From the NCBI GenBank assembly GCA_963281255.1, contig OY725506.1, forward strand, positions 415,001 to 479,000: a stretch of 64,000 bases of DNA. Direction: 5' to 3'. The DNA is from Aphrocallistes beatrix. Its lineage: Eukaryota; Porifera; Hexactinellida; Sceptrulophora; Aphrocallistidae. Made by a program: the position numbers and the translations under genes. Below the pieces are notes generated by a model. The model made no database searches, was not told the origin of the DNA, and was given only the letters and a program-made list of their open reading frames with translations. Each line of letters begins with the position of its first letter. Within the stretch, counting starts at the first letter, position 1. Below are positions 1-10,327 of the stretch, in pieces.

Positions 1-29
1 TATTGGTCATTTTTATTTCCCCCAAACAG

Positions 30-910
30 GTCGGATTTCATACGATCGATTGCAAGTATTACAAAATTTGGACCAAAAAACAGAGCAGCCAGCGAGGCAG
101 CTTGGGGATTATGGAATAAAGGAATAGTTACAGTTATTCCCAGTGGAAATACTCGGAGTGATAGCTGCAGCCAATCATTAGGTGGTGCTACATTTATTAG
201 CGTAGGTGCACATAGCTATGATGAGTGTACCTGCAACAAGAAGGTGTTGGAGAATTCTGACTATGGAATATGTATCGATATTATGGCACCTGGAGAGACC
301 ATCTTAAGTGCTAGTCATAAATCTAACAATGGTGAGTGAACTATTTAAGATAGAATTAAACATATACCTGTTTGTTTAGGCTAGCATTGAACTGACGCAT
401 TATTTCATCATAATTTGTAAACTAAAAGTCTCATCATCACTTATTGGCACCAAATGATCTCTAAACGAGTGATGGACTCGTCCATCGGAAGATCGGAAAA
501 TTTCCCGATCGGCCGGGGAAGGGTGCAAAATGGGAAGTGGCTGTTCAATTAAATTTCTCTGGACGATCTTGAGCCCCAGTGAGCACATTGTTCCAAACGA
601 AAGAATTTTATAATTAGTAATCGGCATGTATACAAGTCTTGACTATTGTTAATGTGATAACATTAATTTTCTCTTCAATGTTTCAGGTTATGCATTTAAG
701 AGTGGAACTTACACAGCTACTGCTCATGTCGCTGGGATAGTTGCAATGATGAGCACAGGCCCTTATAGTCTATCCGAATCAGGCATCGAGTATACGATAC
801 AAAGTAATACTGTTGATGACATAGATTACTCTCATATGCCTGATAACATAAAAAACTATTTTTATGCCAAGAGACTCTGCATCAACAAAGAACCCTTACT
901 GATGACCTAA
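30..910 (+). CDS. Proteinase-K-like pseudoprotease, 3' part (copy S1)
   Basis: The last two exons of an S8 subtilase-fold gene are present: 30-331 (acceptor cag just before, donor gtgagt) and 687-910, stop TAA at 908-910, joined in phase 1 within a Gly codon. Earlier exons lie before the window. The first exon encodes the strand-helix region with SGN at the oxyanion-hole position and a family-specific DECTC cysteine motif. The last exon carries the segment that holds the nucleophile in active subtilases (GTS-M-A-x-P). Here it reads SGTYTATAHVAG, so the Ser is replaced by Tyr and the protein should be inactive. The frame is open throughout. The copy is closely similar to the last two exons of the gene at 3935-7696, with which it forms a tandem duplicate. 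Confidence 0.8.
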
Positions 911-1284
911 CCAGTAACCAACATTCAAAGCTATCTATTTTGCTCTTAGTTCAGTATTCCAGTATATTCACGCTCTAACTAGCAAGTAATTAGCTGCTAG
1001 TACTAACTTGGTAACTTTATCATAATCTCTCATCGAAATGATTGAATTAGATTATGATTTATCTGTATTAACTGCTCATCTCTCTATTTCCTACTAATAT
1101 GTTCCTAATTATATATTCTGTTTCTGTCACATTTTATGAGATGAGGGGTCCAGTAGCATTGTATGGTGAATAATCATAGCCAAAATAGAGATTTTCGGCA
1201 TTATCAGTGTGGATTAGCTGTGGTACGGCAAGACTTCACACAAACTCATAGGTTACAACTAAACCCAAAATATGTTAATCGAGT
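911..1284 (+). repeat. Shared 3' flank of the subtilase genes
   Basis: This stretch holds no gene. It is the conserved 3' flank found after nearly every subtilase copy, recognisable by a block ending in CTAACTAGCAAGTAATTAG and the text TTAGCTGCTAGTA. The same block recurs near 7697-8050, 12290-12430, 23110-23190 and 29806-30050 on the plus strand, and reversed near 17745-17965 and 23670-23890. It marks the ends of duplicated units and helps to identify relic copies. Confidence 0.75.
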
Positions 1285-1387
1285 CTAGATACAGGGTGTT
1301 TCTTGGGAGATTAAGTTGATCACTCTCAATGAAGTAGAATTCTCAGATATTAGTAGTGAGATAGAGTCTCGGTAGGATGGATTAGGA

Positions 1388-1755
1388 CAGTGATTCTCAA
1401 AGTGGGCCGTAGAGCCCCCAGGGGGCGCTGAAAGGTTGTTGGGGGGCGCTATAATGTAAGGGGGCGCTGGGGGGGCGCTAATCTGTTTTGTTAGCAATAC
1501 ATCTACGATATTTGAACCTCAAAAAAATGTGTATTCCAGAATATTGATGGTCAATCTTTGAAACAAATTTCAACATTCACTGTAGTTGTTAGAGCTAGAA
1601 AGTACAATAATCACACTGTCAATGGTTTCCCGTGACTAATTAATACAATAATTACACTGTTGATGGCTTACGGATCATGAGTAAGGGGAGGGGGCGGTGT
1701 CGACACTAAAATCCTGATTAGGGGGCGGTGTGCTAAATTAGTTTGAGAAACACTG
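1388..1755. mobile_element. hAT-type MITE with 8-bp target duplication
   Basis: The 368-bp insert begins CAGTGATTCTCAAAGT and ends with the reverse complement of CAGTGTTTCTCAAACT, typical hAT terminal repeats. It is flanked by a perfect 8-bp duplication, GATTAGGA, at 1380-1387 and 1756-1763. The empty site is preserved once at 8147-8154 in the paralogous NLR relic, which proves the boundaries. The interior is GC-rich (GGGGGCGC runs) with no coding capacity. Confidence 0.92.
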
Positions 1756-1940
1756 GATTAGGAGATGGGTAGGAAGCAGAGTGTAGACAGAGGTATGTGA
1801 TAGAACTGAGTTGATGCAGGTATTTCAGTGCTTCGTAGCAATCTTGTTTCATTTCCCAATACAACTCTTTCAGCGAGTAGAGCGCTGAAAAGTTGTCAGC
1901 TGTCACTGGGAGATAATCATAGAAGTCGTTAATGTACAGT

Positions 1941-2617
1941 AGAGTGTGTCAAAAAATTCAAAAGTTTGAATCTTTAGATGATTACCCTTCAAATAGTTTA
2001 CTTTGATTACCAAATGTTCACCATAAAACATTCAAGCAATTTGGGGATGGTTTAGTGGTCGCGCTAGGCAGGCTTCTCAAAGTGCAGATTTATAATGGGA
2101 TTTTCTGGTTTAGGGATAAAATTGCAAAAAGAGTACTACTAATATAGGCAATGGATCTAACAACCTTGTATTGAGATATTTGGATATGGTTTTATATCAG
2201 CCAATAATACATTTTGATGGCCTAAAATCTACCGGTTCGGAGATATTGGAGAAATAAGTTGGGACCAGCCTTCTTACTTGTAATTATCAATGGCCCCAAC
2301 TGGTTTAACCAATATCTCCGAACCAGTAGATTTTAGGCCATCAAAATGTATTATTGGCTGATATAAAACCATATCCAAATATCTCAATACAAGGTTGTTA
2401 GATCCATTGCCTATATTAGTAGTACTCTTTTTGCAATTTTATCCCTAAACCAGAAAATCCCATTATAAATCTGCACTTTGAGAAGCCTGCCTAGCGCGAC
2501 CACTAAACCATCCCCAAATTGCTTGAATGTTTTATGGTGAACATTTGGTAATCAAAGTAAACTATTTGAAGGGTAATCATCTAAAGATTCAAACTTTTGA
2601 ATTTTTTGACACACTCT
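1941..2617. mobile_element. Long-TIR foldback MITE, Mutator-like
   Basis: The 677-bp insert is almost entirely an inverted repeat: arms 1941-2249 and 2309-2617, 309 bp each and nearly identical, with a 59-bp centre. The ends read AGAGTGTGTC...GACACACTCT. A perfect 10-bp target duplication, AATGTACAGT, flanks it at 1931-1940 and 2618-2627. Single-copy empty sites exist at 8322-8331 (NLR relic P2) and 31291-31300 (intact NLR). Long arms and 9-11 bp duplications are typical of Mutator-like elements. No transposase is encoded. Confidence 0.93.
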
Positions 2618-3029
2618 AATGTACAGTCCATTGAGTGGATTATCTGTTATTAATTGATGGATGACTGACCACTCGGAATCATTCGACTTGGGCTCTAGAA
2701 CAAATTGTGTAATGACCTGAATTGATTGGTCAAGTTCAGTAGCATTGGGTAGTTCATAAAAGTTAAAGATAACTTCAAACTTCCAATGAATTGGTTGTTT
2801 GAAGGGAACAGCAGTTGAGAATGGTTACAAGCTATCAGGTCGCACGATAATAAGTCAATGCTAATTATGGTGCTAGCATGTAGAGTGGTAGAGGAGAGCG
2901 GAACTATGAAGAAAATCTTCCTCAACAAACACGAGTGCTAAGTAATTCAGATGGCAAGAAGAGAGTGGTGCGAGTAGAGAATTGAATTGCGTAGAGGGAA
3001 TAAAACTGGAATTTATAGCAATGACATGA

Positions 3030-3290
3030 AAGTCGTGCATACATCGTCAACACTTGGTAGCCAAGAAGCTTAGTGCTCAACTAAATTCATCACTAGAAGT
3101 AGTCACAACTGCAATTAACAGCATCAAAACTCGTGCATTAAAATATCGTCTTTTTCGACAGCTTTGCCATGAGAATGATGAACATTTCAAACGACTTTCC
3201 TTCACACAGAAGTGAGATGGCTTTCGGAGGGAAACTGCTGGAAAATTTGAACGTCTAAAGTGGGCGGTAAGCGAAAAAGGTTGAGAAACA
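3030..3290 (+). pseudogene. hAT transposase remnant, truncated copy
   Basis: The stretch encodes, with frameshifts, the same transposase segment as 8730-9000 (text like RALKYRLFRQLCHENDEH), from a ZBED/SCAND3-type hAT transposase. It stops near 3265, where sequence ending GGTTGAGAAACACTG, another hAT terminus, takes over. It belongs to the unit duplicated at 6790-9000 and has no intact frame. Confidence 0.75.
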
Positions 3291-3309
3291 CTGATTTAAC
3301 GTATTAAAG

Positions 3310-3790
3310 TTTTGAGAAACCCATTGACGATCATCAATAGAATACAATTGTGCAATACACGAGATATTAATCGGAATGTTGGGAAGTTACAAAGTCTACC
3401 ATCTGATCAACACTCTTAGAAGTTGAAATGAGAATTTAATTAAAATATTCCAAAGATGCTATTGTTTGTTTTGAGTTTAAATCAAATTTTAAAAATGCTC
3501 CACACAAAATAATTCCTTTTTGCAGCTGATCAACATTTGTAGGCCTCTCAACACACGTGTCTTCGAAATATAGAATAACCAATAAAATTATTTGCTTATA
3601 GATTTGAATGTGCATTCTTACTGGACTCAATAGTATGTGAAAAATTCACACATGTGAGAAAAAGGTGTATTCAAGTGGGATTCTCTCTGTTATTAAAATG
3701 CTTCAATGATTCTACCATCAAAATTATCCAATTACATATTTCGCATCACCAAATGTATATGCAACAGTATAAATACAAATATGTGTGAGA
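3310..3790 (+). promoter_or_regulatory. Conserved upstream region and TATA box of subtilase S2
   Basis: The block upstream of the gene at 3935 is shared with the upstream region of the gene at 20745 (reversed, about 20900-21370), so it predates the duplication. The core holds CCAATTACATATTTCGCATC at 3728-3747 and a TATA box, TATAAATA, at 3768-3775, exactly 20 bp further on. The same pair occurs upstream of three other exon-1 copies. The sequence ends about 160 bp before the start codon, leaving room for a 5' UTR. In the minus-strand copies a 5' UTR intron looks likely; here the matching donor reads CAG-AAA and lacks GT. Confidence 0.65.
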
Positions 3791-3934
3791 TAAATAATCT
3801 ACTTAAATGAAAAACTTCAACGCAAGAAATATCGAACAACTAAAGCCACAGAAATTAAATAATATATATTTAAAATTCTGTTATCTTAATTCATAATTAT
3901 TAATAAAATCAACTATTAGATCTCGCAAAGATAA

Positions 3935-6900
3935 ATGCTTCTATACGTCTGTGCATTCTTTGTGGCTACTATGGTAGCTGGGAGACAATTTCCTGGTAAC
4001 GAGAGGTACATCATCCTCCTGGAAAAGGGATCAGATGCTGGAGACATCGAAGAGCTGATTCAGAGTATGGAAGTGCACGCCTCTTCTACTCGTGAAGAAA
4101 TGCAAGTACGCTCCTTAACTTCACTACTACCTTTCGTGATCGGAAACATGAGTGAGGCTACAGCTGAGATGGTGAGTGATTAAATGAGCATTGCATTAAA
4201 AGTAAAGCAACATTATTATTAAAAATCAACCATCATATAATCATCAATTGTTGACTAATTATTATTCACCTGTATCCAGAATTTCAAGTTTCTAGCACCT
4301 CCCAGTTCTCCAATCAACTTGCACAAACAAACAAACAAACAAACAAACAAACAAACAAACAAACAAACAAACAAACAAACAAACAAACAAACAAACAAAC
4401 AAACAAACAAACAAACAAAGAAACGAACGAACAAACGAACAAAGAAAACAACCATCGTGTTTTATAATACAGTGGAGTTCGCTTATTTGCAACCAATTGA
4501 GTGATAATTATTAATAATTTCCTATAATAATATATTCTCATCTCTAGGTTTCAACCCTACCCAACGTCAAACTAATTGAGAAAGATCAAGTTATAGATAC
4601 AGTCGGAGATGTCAATAGGGATTCTCCCAAGATGGATAGTTCTGGCTTCCATCGCTACAACCTAGACATTATCGATAGTGTGAATTGTACTGATGATTAT
4701 TTCATACCATTTAACTATGGGTTAGGAGTAGACATCTACGTCCTCAGCTCAGGAATCAATTATGATCATGTAGACTTCAGGTTAGCATTGATGCGTGAAT
4801 ACTGAATGAACTGATTAATACGATTAAATTTCCTGCACTAAATAATTCGTAGATGGAGAAATGGGACGAGTGGAACGAGGGCGAAGCTAGCGTTTGACGT
4901 TGTAGACGAACTATATGGCACTAATGAGCAAGGAAGAGATAGTATCGGTACAGGAACCCACTTTGCTGGAATAGCAGGAGGTGTGGACAGCGGAGTAGCC
5001 AAGGATGCAAATCTGTACTCAGTACGAATTGAAGGGGAGCCGCCCTGTTCCCGTACTTGGGCAACAGTTATCTCAGGAATGGATGCAGTAGCCAGATTGC
5101 ATGATATAAATTCATGGAAGTACGTTTTATAATGTAAACAACCCATAACTTTGTATTTTGTAAGTATCCATATTCCAAAGTTTGATTGGATACACTTTGC
5201 TGTGTAAATACCACGGTTGCCGTGGGAGTGGAAGTTCCCATTCCCAACCATTCTCATATGAATCCTGTGGGAATCCCATTGGAATCTTTTGGGAATACCT
5301 ATAGGAATCCTGAGGGATCCCCATGGGAATACCCATTGGAATCCTATGGAAATCTCCATGGGAATCCTGTGGGGTTCCCCATGGATATTCCCAAACCCAC
5401 GGCAACTCTGTAATAACTAAATACACACTATAAGCTACCAATAAAATGTATTCCTGTTTACTATTGGCATAGCCAGGGTGCAGCACATGCGGTCTAGGCC
5501 GCAACCTCAAAGGCTGTACCCATTTCACAAATCAGCATTGGGTGCCGCAACCCACTCACCGAATTGCCGCACCCCAAACATTGGGCTAGCTACGCCTTTG
5601 CCTACTACATATAACACCTCACAGTAACTTACGGATTTTGGACTAAGGATGCGGTAGAAGATGGTTGAATTAATGCTTGAGCTGCCTTAAAGTCATTACC
5701 CACGCAGAATAGAGGATGTAGGAATGTATTACCAGCATATATAAATATGGTGTCAAAGTACCCATATCCGTTACTAACATTTTGATTGGTCATCATATAA
5801 TTGCGAAATTGCTTATATTTGTGAGGAATTTAGTCATTTTAGAGGAGGTTAAGGGCACTTCTAAGTGTTTAATATAAACTTTTTTTCGAATAGAACTGAG
5901 CTGTGAATGGATTGATGCGAAAATTTGGATTTTTCATGGAATGTTAATACATTCCATCGTTGCTATGGAAACGTATTTTGGTGAGTTGGAGTCATATCTT
6001 GAAAGCTAGTCATTCAAATTTGATCCTCTTTGATAGCCAATGGAATATTTCCTATTAATCCTCCTTTGCATCTGGGGTCAAAGGTATAAATAGAAAAATC
6101 CCAATTTCACTTTCACTTTCAGTTCACTTTCAATTAACTTTCATTTTCACTTTAACATTCCAAAGTCCAATAAGGTTAATAAGCGAGTATATAATTTTTA
6201 CGTCTAAATTCAATGGTTTATGAGTTATTAGACAATTTATCATATTGATCACGTATGGTAATTCGTCCAATAACTCCTAAAGCCTAAACCATTGAATTTA
6301 GACGTTAATAGGAAGTAATTTATTGGTTATCAAAGAGGATTAAATTTGAATGCTTAGCTCTTTCGCTTTTCAAGATATGATCCCCAACCGACCAAAATAT
6401 GTTTCCATAGCAACAATGGAATGTCTTAACATTCCATGAAAAAATTCACAGTTCAGTTCTATTCAAAAAAAAGTTTATAATAAAAAACTTAGAAGTGCCC
6501 TCAAACGGACTCTGAAAATGACTAAATTCCTCACAAATATAAGCAATTGAGCAATTGTATGGTGACCAATCAAAATTTCAGTAACGAATATGGGTACTTT
6601 GATACCATATTTATATATGCTGGGAATACATTCCTACTTCCTCTATTCTGCGTGGGTAATGATTTTAAGGCAGCTCATGCATTAATTCAACCATCTTCTA
6701 CCGCATCCCTAGTCCAAAATCCGCAAATTACTGTGAGGCCATATATGTAGTAGGCTATGTTATTGGTAATTTTTATTTCCCCCAAACAGGTCGGATTTCA
6801 AACAATCGATTGCAAGTATCACAAAATTTGGACCAGAAAGTACAGAAAGCAATGCAGCCAGCCTAGCAACTCATGAATTATGGAATAAAGGAGTATTTAC

Positions 6901-7696
6901 AGTTGTTCCCAGTGGAAATACTCGGAGTGATAGCTGCAAGCAACCACTAGGTAATTATAACCGTATTACCGTTGGTGCACATAGCTATGATGAGTGTACC
7001 TGTAAAAAGAAGGTGTTGGAGAATTCTGACTATGGAAGATGTATCAATATTATGGCACCTGGAGATACCATCTTAAGTGCTAGTCATAAATCTAACAATG
7101 GTGAGTGAACTATTTAAGATAGAATTAAACATGTCAATACCTGTTTGTTTAGCAAAGCATTGAATTGGTGCAATATTTCATCATAATTTGTAAACTAAAA
7201 ATCTCATCATCACTTATTGGCATCCAAATGATCTCTAAACGAGTGATGGACTCGTCCATCGGAAGATCGGAAAATTTCCCGATCGGCCGGGGAAGGGTGC
7301 AAAATGGGAAGTGGCTGTTCAATTAAATTTCCCTGGCCGATCTTGAGCCCCAGTGAGCACATTGTTCCAAACGGAAGAATTTTATAATTAGTAATTGGCA
7401 TGTATACAAGTCTTGACTATTGGTAATGTGATAACATTAATTCTCTTTTGTATGTTTCAGGTTATGCATTTATGAGTGGGACTTACGCAGCTTCTGCCCA
7501 TATCGCTGGGATAATTGCAATGATGAGCACAGGCCCTTATGAACTATCCGAACTCGGCATCGAGTATATGCTACAATTATTTCATACTGTTGATGACATA
7601 GATTACTCTGATATGCCTGTGGACATAAGAAAGTATTTTTATGCATGGAGACTCTGCATCAACAAAAACCTTTGGGATGACCTAACCAACATTTGA
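3935..7696 (+). CDS. Secreted proteinase-K-like pseudoprotease S2, all triad residues replaced
   Basis: Five exons join in frame to 427 residues: 3935-4171, 4548-4780, 4853-5119, 6790-7100, 7461-7696. All introns have GT-AG ends and phases match the paralogs. Residues 1-17 are a signal peptide, about 24-93 an inhibitor-I9 propeptide (RYIILLEKGSDAG onward), and the rest an S8 domain of proteinase-K type. The catalytic positions are gone: Asp is Ser146 (VLSSGINYDH, where paralogs have DSG), His is Thr190 (GTGTHFAG instead of HGTHxAG), and Ser is Tyr358 (SGTYAASAH). A DECTC cysteine motif before the MAPG segment is retained. The protein should be secreted and correctly folded but inactive. Intron 3 is swollen to 1.67 kb by three inserted elements, and intron 1 carries an AAAC microsatellite. 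The long open frame and conserved splice sites argue that the gene is alive. Confidence 0.88.
4319..4446 (+). repeat. AAAC tetranucleotide microsatellite
   Basis: About thirty copies of CAAA/AAAC with a degenerate tail (GAAACGAACG) lie in intron 1 of the subtilase at 3935. Spurious open frames on both strands, rich in Phe/Cys/Leu/Val or Lys/Gln/Thr/Asn, arise only from the repeat. Confidence 0.95.
5210..5412. mobile_element. MITE built of degenerate GGGAATCC repeats
   Basis: The ends GTTGCCGTGGG (5216-5226) and CCCACGGCAAC (5396-5406) are inverted repeats. The interior is a run of imperfect TGGGAATCCCAT-like units that alternate strand and could fold on themselves. It sits in intron 3 of the subtilase at 3935. 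Related GGAATCC-containing text lies at 12185-12270 and 22990-23080. Confidence 0.6.
5466..5596. mobile_element. Short MITE in subtilase intron
   Basis: The ends TGGCATAGCCAGG and GGGCTAGCTACGCC form an imperfect inverted repeat of the GGCGTAGC-CAGG type seen in hAT-like MITEs. No coding capacity and no clear target duplication. It lies between two other insertions in the same intron. Confidence 0.5.
5600..6755. mobile_element. 1.16-kb foldback element in subtilase intron 3
   Basis: The left arm starts GCCTACTACATAT at 5600 and the right arm ends ATATGTAGTAGGC at 6755. Each arm is over 500 bp. The arms stay alignable through landmarks such as the GATTTTGGACTA / TAGTCCAAAATC text and CATTCCAT / ATGGAATG. 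The centre, near 6190-6300, holds a further short inverted repeat around CCATTGAATTTAGACGT. The left arm has an internal run of CACTTT units (6105-6160); a related run in reverse lies at 35385-35440. No transposase is encoded. Its target-site duplication is not clear. Confidence 0.8.
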
Positions 7697-8049
7697 AGCT
7701 ATCTATTTTGCTCTTAGTTCAGTATTCCAGTATATTCACGCTCTAACTAGCAAGTAATTAGCTGCTAGTACTAACTTGGTAACTTTATTATAACCTTCAT
7801 CGAAATGATTGAATTAGATTAGGATTTATCTGTATTAACTGCTCATCTCTCTATTTCCTACTAATATGTTCCTAATTATATATTCTGTTTCTGTCACATT
7901 TTATGAGATGAGGGGTCCAGTAGCATTGTATGGTGAATAATCATAGCCAAAATAGAGATTTTCGGCATTATCAGTGTGGATTAGCTGTGGTACGACAAGA
8001 CTTCACACAAACTCATAGGTTACAACTAAACCCAAAATATGTTAATCGA

Positions 8050-8660
8050 GTCTAGATACAGGGTGTTTCTTGGGAGATTAAGCTGATCACTCTCAATGAA
8101 GTGGAATTCTCAGATATTAGTAGTGAGATAGAGTCTCGGTAGGATGGATTAGGAGATGGGTAGGAAGCAGAGTGTAGACAGAGGTATGTGATGGAACTGA
8201 GTTGATGCAGGTATTTCAGTGCTTCGTAGCAATCTTGTTTCATTTCCCAATACAACTCTTTCAGCGAGTAGAGCGCTGAAAAGTTGTCAGCTGTCACTGG
8301 GAGATAATCATAGAAGTCGTTAATGTACAGTCCATTGAGTGGATTGTCTGTTATTAATTGATGGATGACTGACCACTCGGAATCATTCGACTTGGGCTCT
8401 AGAACAAATTGTGTAATGACCTGAATTGATTGGTCAAGTTCAGTAGCATTGGGTAGTTCATTGAAGTTAAAGATAACTTCAAACTTCCAATGAATTGGTT
8501 GTTTGAGGGAAACAGCAGTTGAGAATGGTTACAAGCTATCAGGTCGCACGATAATAAGTCAATGCTAATTATGGTGCTAGCATGTAAAGTGGCAGAGGAG
8601 AGCGGAACTATGAAGAAAATCTTCCTCAACAAACACGAGTGCTAAGTAATTCAGATGGCA
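8050..8660 (-). pseudogene. NLR leucine-rich-repeat relic P2
   Basis: A minus-strand relic of the LRR part of the NLR at 30586-34017, and the uninterrupted sister of relic P1. It has two readable blocks: about 8085-8297 (containing SLKELYWEMKQDCYEAL) and about 8405-8632 (containing LFPSNNQFIGSLKLSLT). The blocks are in different frames, and a small deletion relative to the intact gene lies near 8605. The upstream end runs directly into hAT transposase sequence. It preserves the empty sites of two transposons found in P1, and lies convergent with the subtilase ending at 7696. Confidence 0.85.
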
Positions 8661-8729
8661 AGAAGAGAGTGGTGCGAGTAGAGAATTGAATTGCGTAGAG
8701 GGAATAAAACTGGAATTTATAGCAATGAC

Positions 8730-9690
8730 ATGAAAATCGTGCATACATCGTCAACACTTGGTAGCCAAGAAGCTTAGTACTCAACTAAATTCATCACTAG
8801 AAGTAGTCACAACTGCAATTAACAGCATCAAAACTCGTGCATTAAAATATCGTCTTTTTCGACAGCTTTGCCATGAGAATGATGAACATTTCGAACGACT
8901 TCTCCTTCACACAGAAGTGAGATGGCATTCGGAGGGAAACTGCTTAAAACGGTTTAATGCATTATTTAATACCATAGTCCTGCCTGTTCCTGGATGGCTT
9001 TAATCCCGTACTGTCCGGCGAAATCAAAATAAGAAAGCATGCCCATTATCTTAGTGATATTTTTGATGAGTTGAATTCATTAAATCTACAACTTCAAGGC
9101 CAAGATGTTAACTTGAGTTGATCAAAACAAAGTCTGTAGTTGAATCTTTCATTAGCAAACTAGTTTGTATAAACAGAATATCTGTCGTAGAGACTTTTGC
9201 CAGTTTCCTTACCTGAAAGCATTTCCTGATATAACTGATGTACGTACAACCACTCACATATGCTTCGCATCTCGAATCAAGAATGAAGGTATGCAATTCC
9301 GTATTAAGGATTTAACCCAGCTGATCGTATCAGGTTGGGCAGTGAACCCATTTTATACAGACCTACAGATGGAGTTAGAAATTCAAGATCAACTAGCTGA
9401 GCTGAAAGCAGATATTGAAGCGCGAATAGAATTTAATCAACTTGGCTATTCGAGTTTCTGGATGCAAACAAAGCGTATTTTACGTATGCCCTTATTATGG
9501 CAGATGACGAAGCTTCTCATTTTTGCGTTACCTTCTACTTACTTGAGAAAGGAATTAGCGCAGTAATGAGACTACATACCAAACAGTGGAATCGATTGCA
9601 AATAACGAAATCAAGGAATCTACGTTTAATGTTAACAAAATTTGAACCAAAACCTGCAGATGAGCACCAGTGTCAGGGATCCCATTAGTA
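8730..9690 (+). pseudogene. hAT (ZBED/SCAND3-type) transposase remnant
   Basis: A decayed transposase reads across several frames. The order is: HRQHLVAKKL, then LFRQLCHENDEHFERLLLHT, then a frameshifted middle (LNLQLQGQDV), then RRDFCQFPYLKAFPDITDV, then NQLGYSSFW and RLQITKSRNLRLMLTKFEP at the end. This is the C-terminal half of the hAT transposase family that gave rise to ZBED5/SCAND3/GTF2IRD2-like proteins. Stops and frameshifts make it non-functional. It is fused upstream to the NLR relic at 8660. Confidence 0.85.
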
Positions 9691-9750
9691 ACAAACATCA
9701 GAATTAAAGATAACTTTTTGATATGATGAAATTTTGGTCCTCTATCCTTA

Positions 9751-9776
9751 CTATTAAAACTCGATTAATGTGTATC

Positions 9777-9836
<60 letters not shown>

Positions 9837-10327
9837 ACGAATTGATTGAAGAAACTGCCAGGCGCAGAAAGCTGATTTTTGGCATGTGAGAGTCTTTTGG
9901 CTATGGCTCCACTAAGTTCTGAGCTCAGAACAAAATATCGACTCATCATGGAATTATGACATCATTGTCACATTTTAAAAAGTTAAGCAATACAGTTATT
10001 CGACCATAACTCAGCCATTTTAGGTGATAAAAGGCTGAAATTTTAATAGAATGTGTATATTAATATATCTCAAATATGATAAAACTTTCACCAAAAAATG
10101 ATGACTCATCACTCTGTTATGACGTCATCATTATGCATCAAAAATTTCAAAATTGACAAATTTGATGATTTTTTGAGTGATATCGATTTTAACAGTAAGA
10201 CAGACATATTTAGAGATGTTTTCTCCCTTATAATTAATCAATGTGACCCCAGGCGACCGAAGGGAGCCTCTGGCGGACACAAAGTGTCCGCCAGCCGCGG
10301 AGCGCAAGCAAGCGAAGCGCACTTGTA
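9751..10327 (+). mobile_element. Non-autonomous rolling-circle-like element A
   Basis: The element begins ACTATTAAAACTCGATTAATG, has a TA microsatellite (about 9785-9833) near its start and ends with a strong hairpin at 10270-10294 (CTGGCGGACAC, loop AAA, GTGTCCGCCAG). A short second hairpin and the terminus CACTTGTA follow. No terminal inverted repeats, target duplication or coding sequence are seen. Structure and end hairpin suggest a Helitron/Helentron-derived family, but the class is inferred. Element B follows immediately head to tail. Reversed fragments of the same family lie at 17630-17745 and 24720-24985. Confidence 0.5.

Larger units (their letters stand above)
1285..2940 (-). pseudogene. 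NLR leucine-rich-repeat relic P1
   Basis: On the minus strand this is a decayed copy of the LRR portion of the intact NLR at 30586-34017, matching roughly 31045-31730 of that gene. Recognisable pieces include SLKELYWEMKQDCYEAL-like and LFPSNNQFIGSLKLSLT-like stretches, broken by stops and frameshifts. Only the LRR part is present; no NACHT or death-fold sequence remains. Two transposons have landed in it (1388-1755 and 1941-2617), both absent from the paralogous relic at 8050-8660. The relic lies tail-to-tail with the subtilase ending at 910, the same arrangement as the intact NLR and the subtilase ending at 29805. Confidence 0.85.

Noticed and set aside
4255..4541. Several overlapping frames rich in Phe/Cys/Leu/Val or Lys/Gln/Thr/Asn
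   Set aside because: All are translations of the AAAC microsatellite in a subtilase intron; no start context, domain or splice support.
4950..4990. The remaining His of GTGTHFAG as the catalytic His of S2
   Set aside because: In subtilases the active His is the first one of HGTHxAG. The second is a structural neighbour and is the one retained here; in S4 even that is missing.
5127..5528. 133- and 173-codon minus-strand frames over 4838-5528
   Set aside because: They are antisense to subtilase exon 3 and read through the GGGAATCC repeat MITE, which gives the Trp/Gly/Ile/Pro-rich text.
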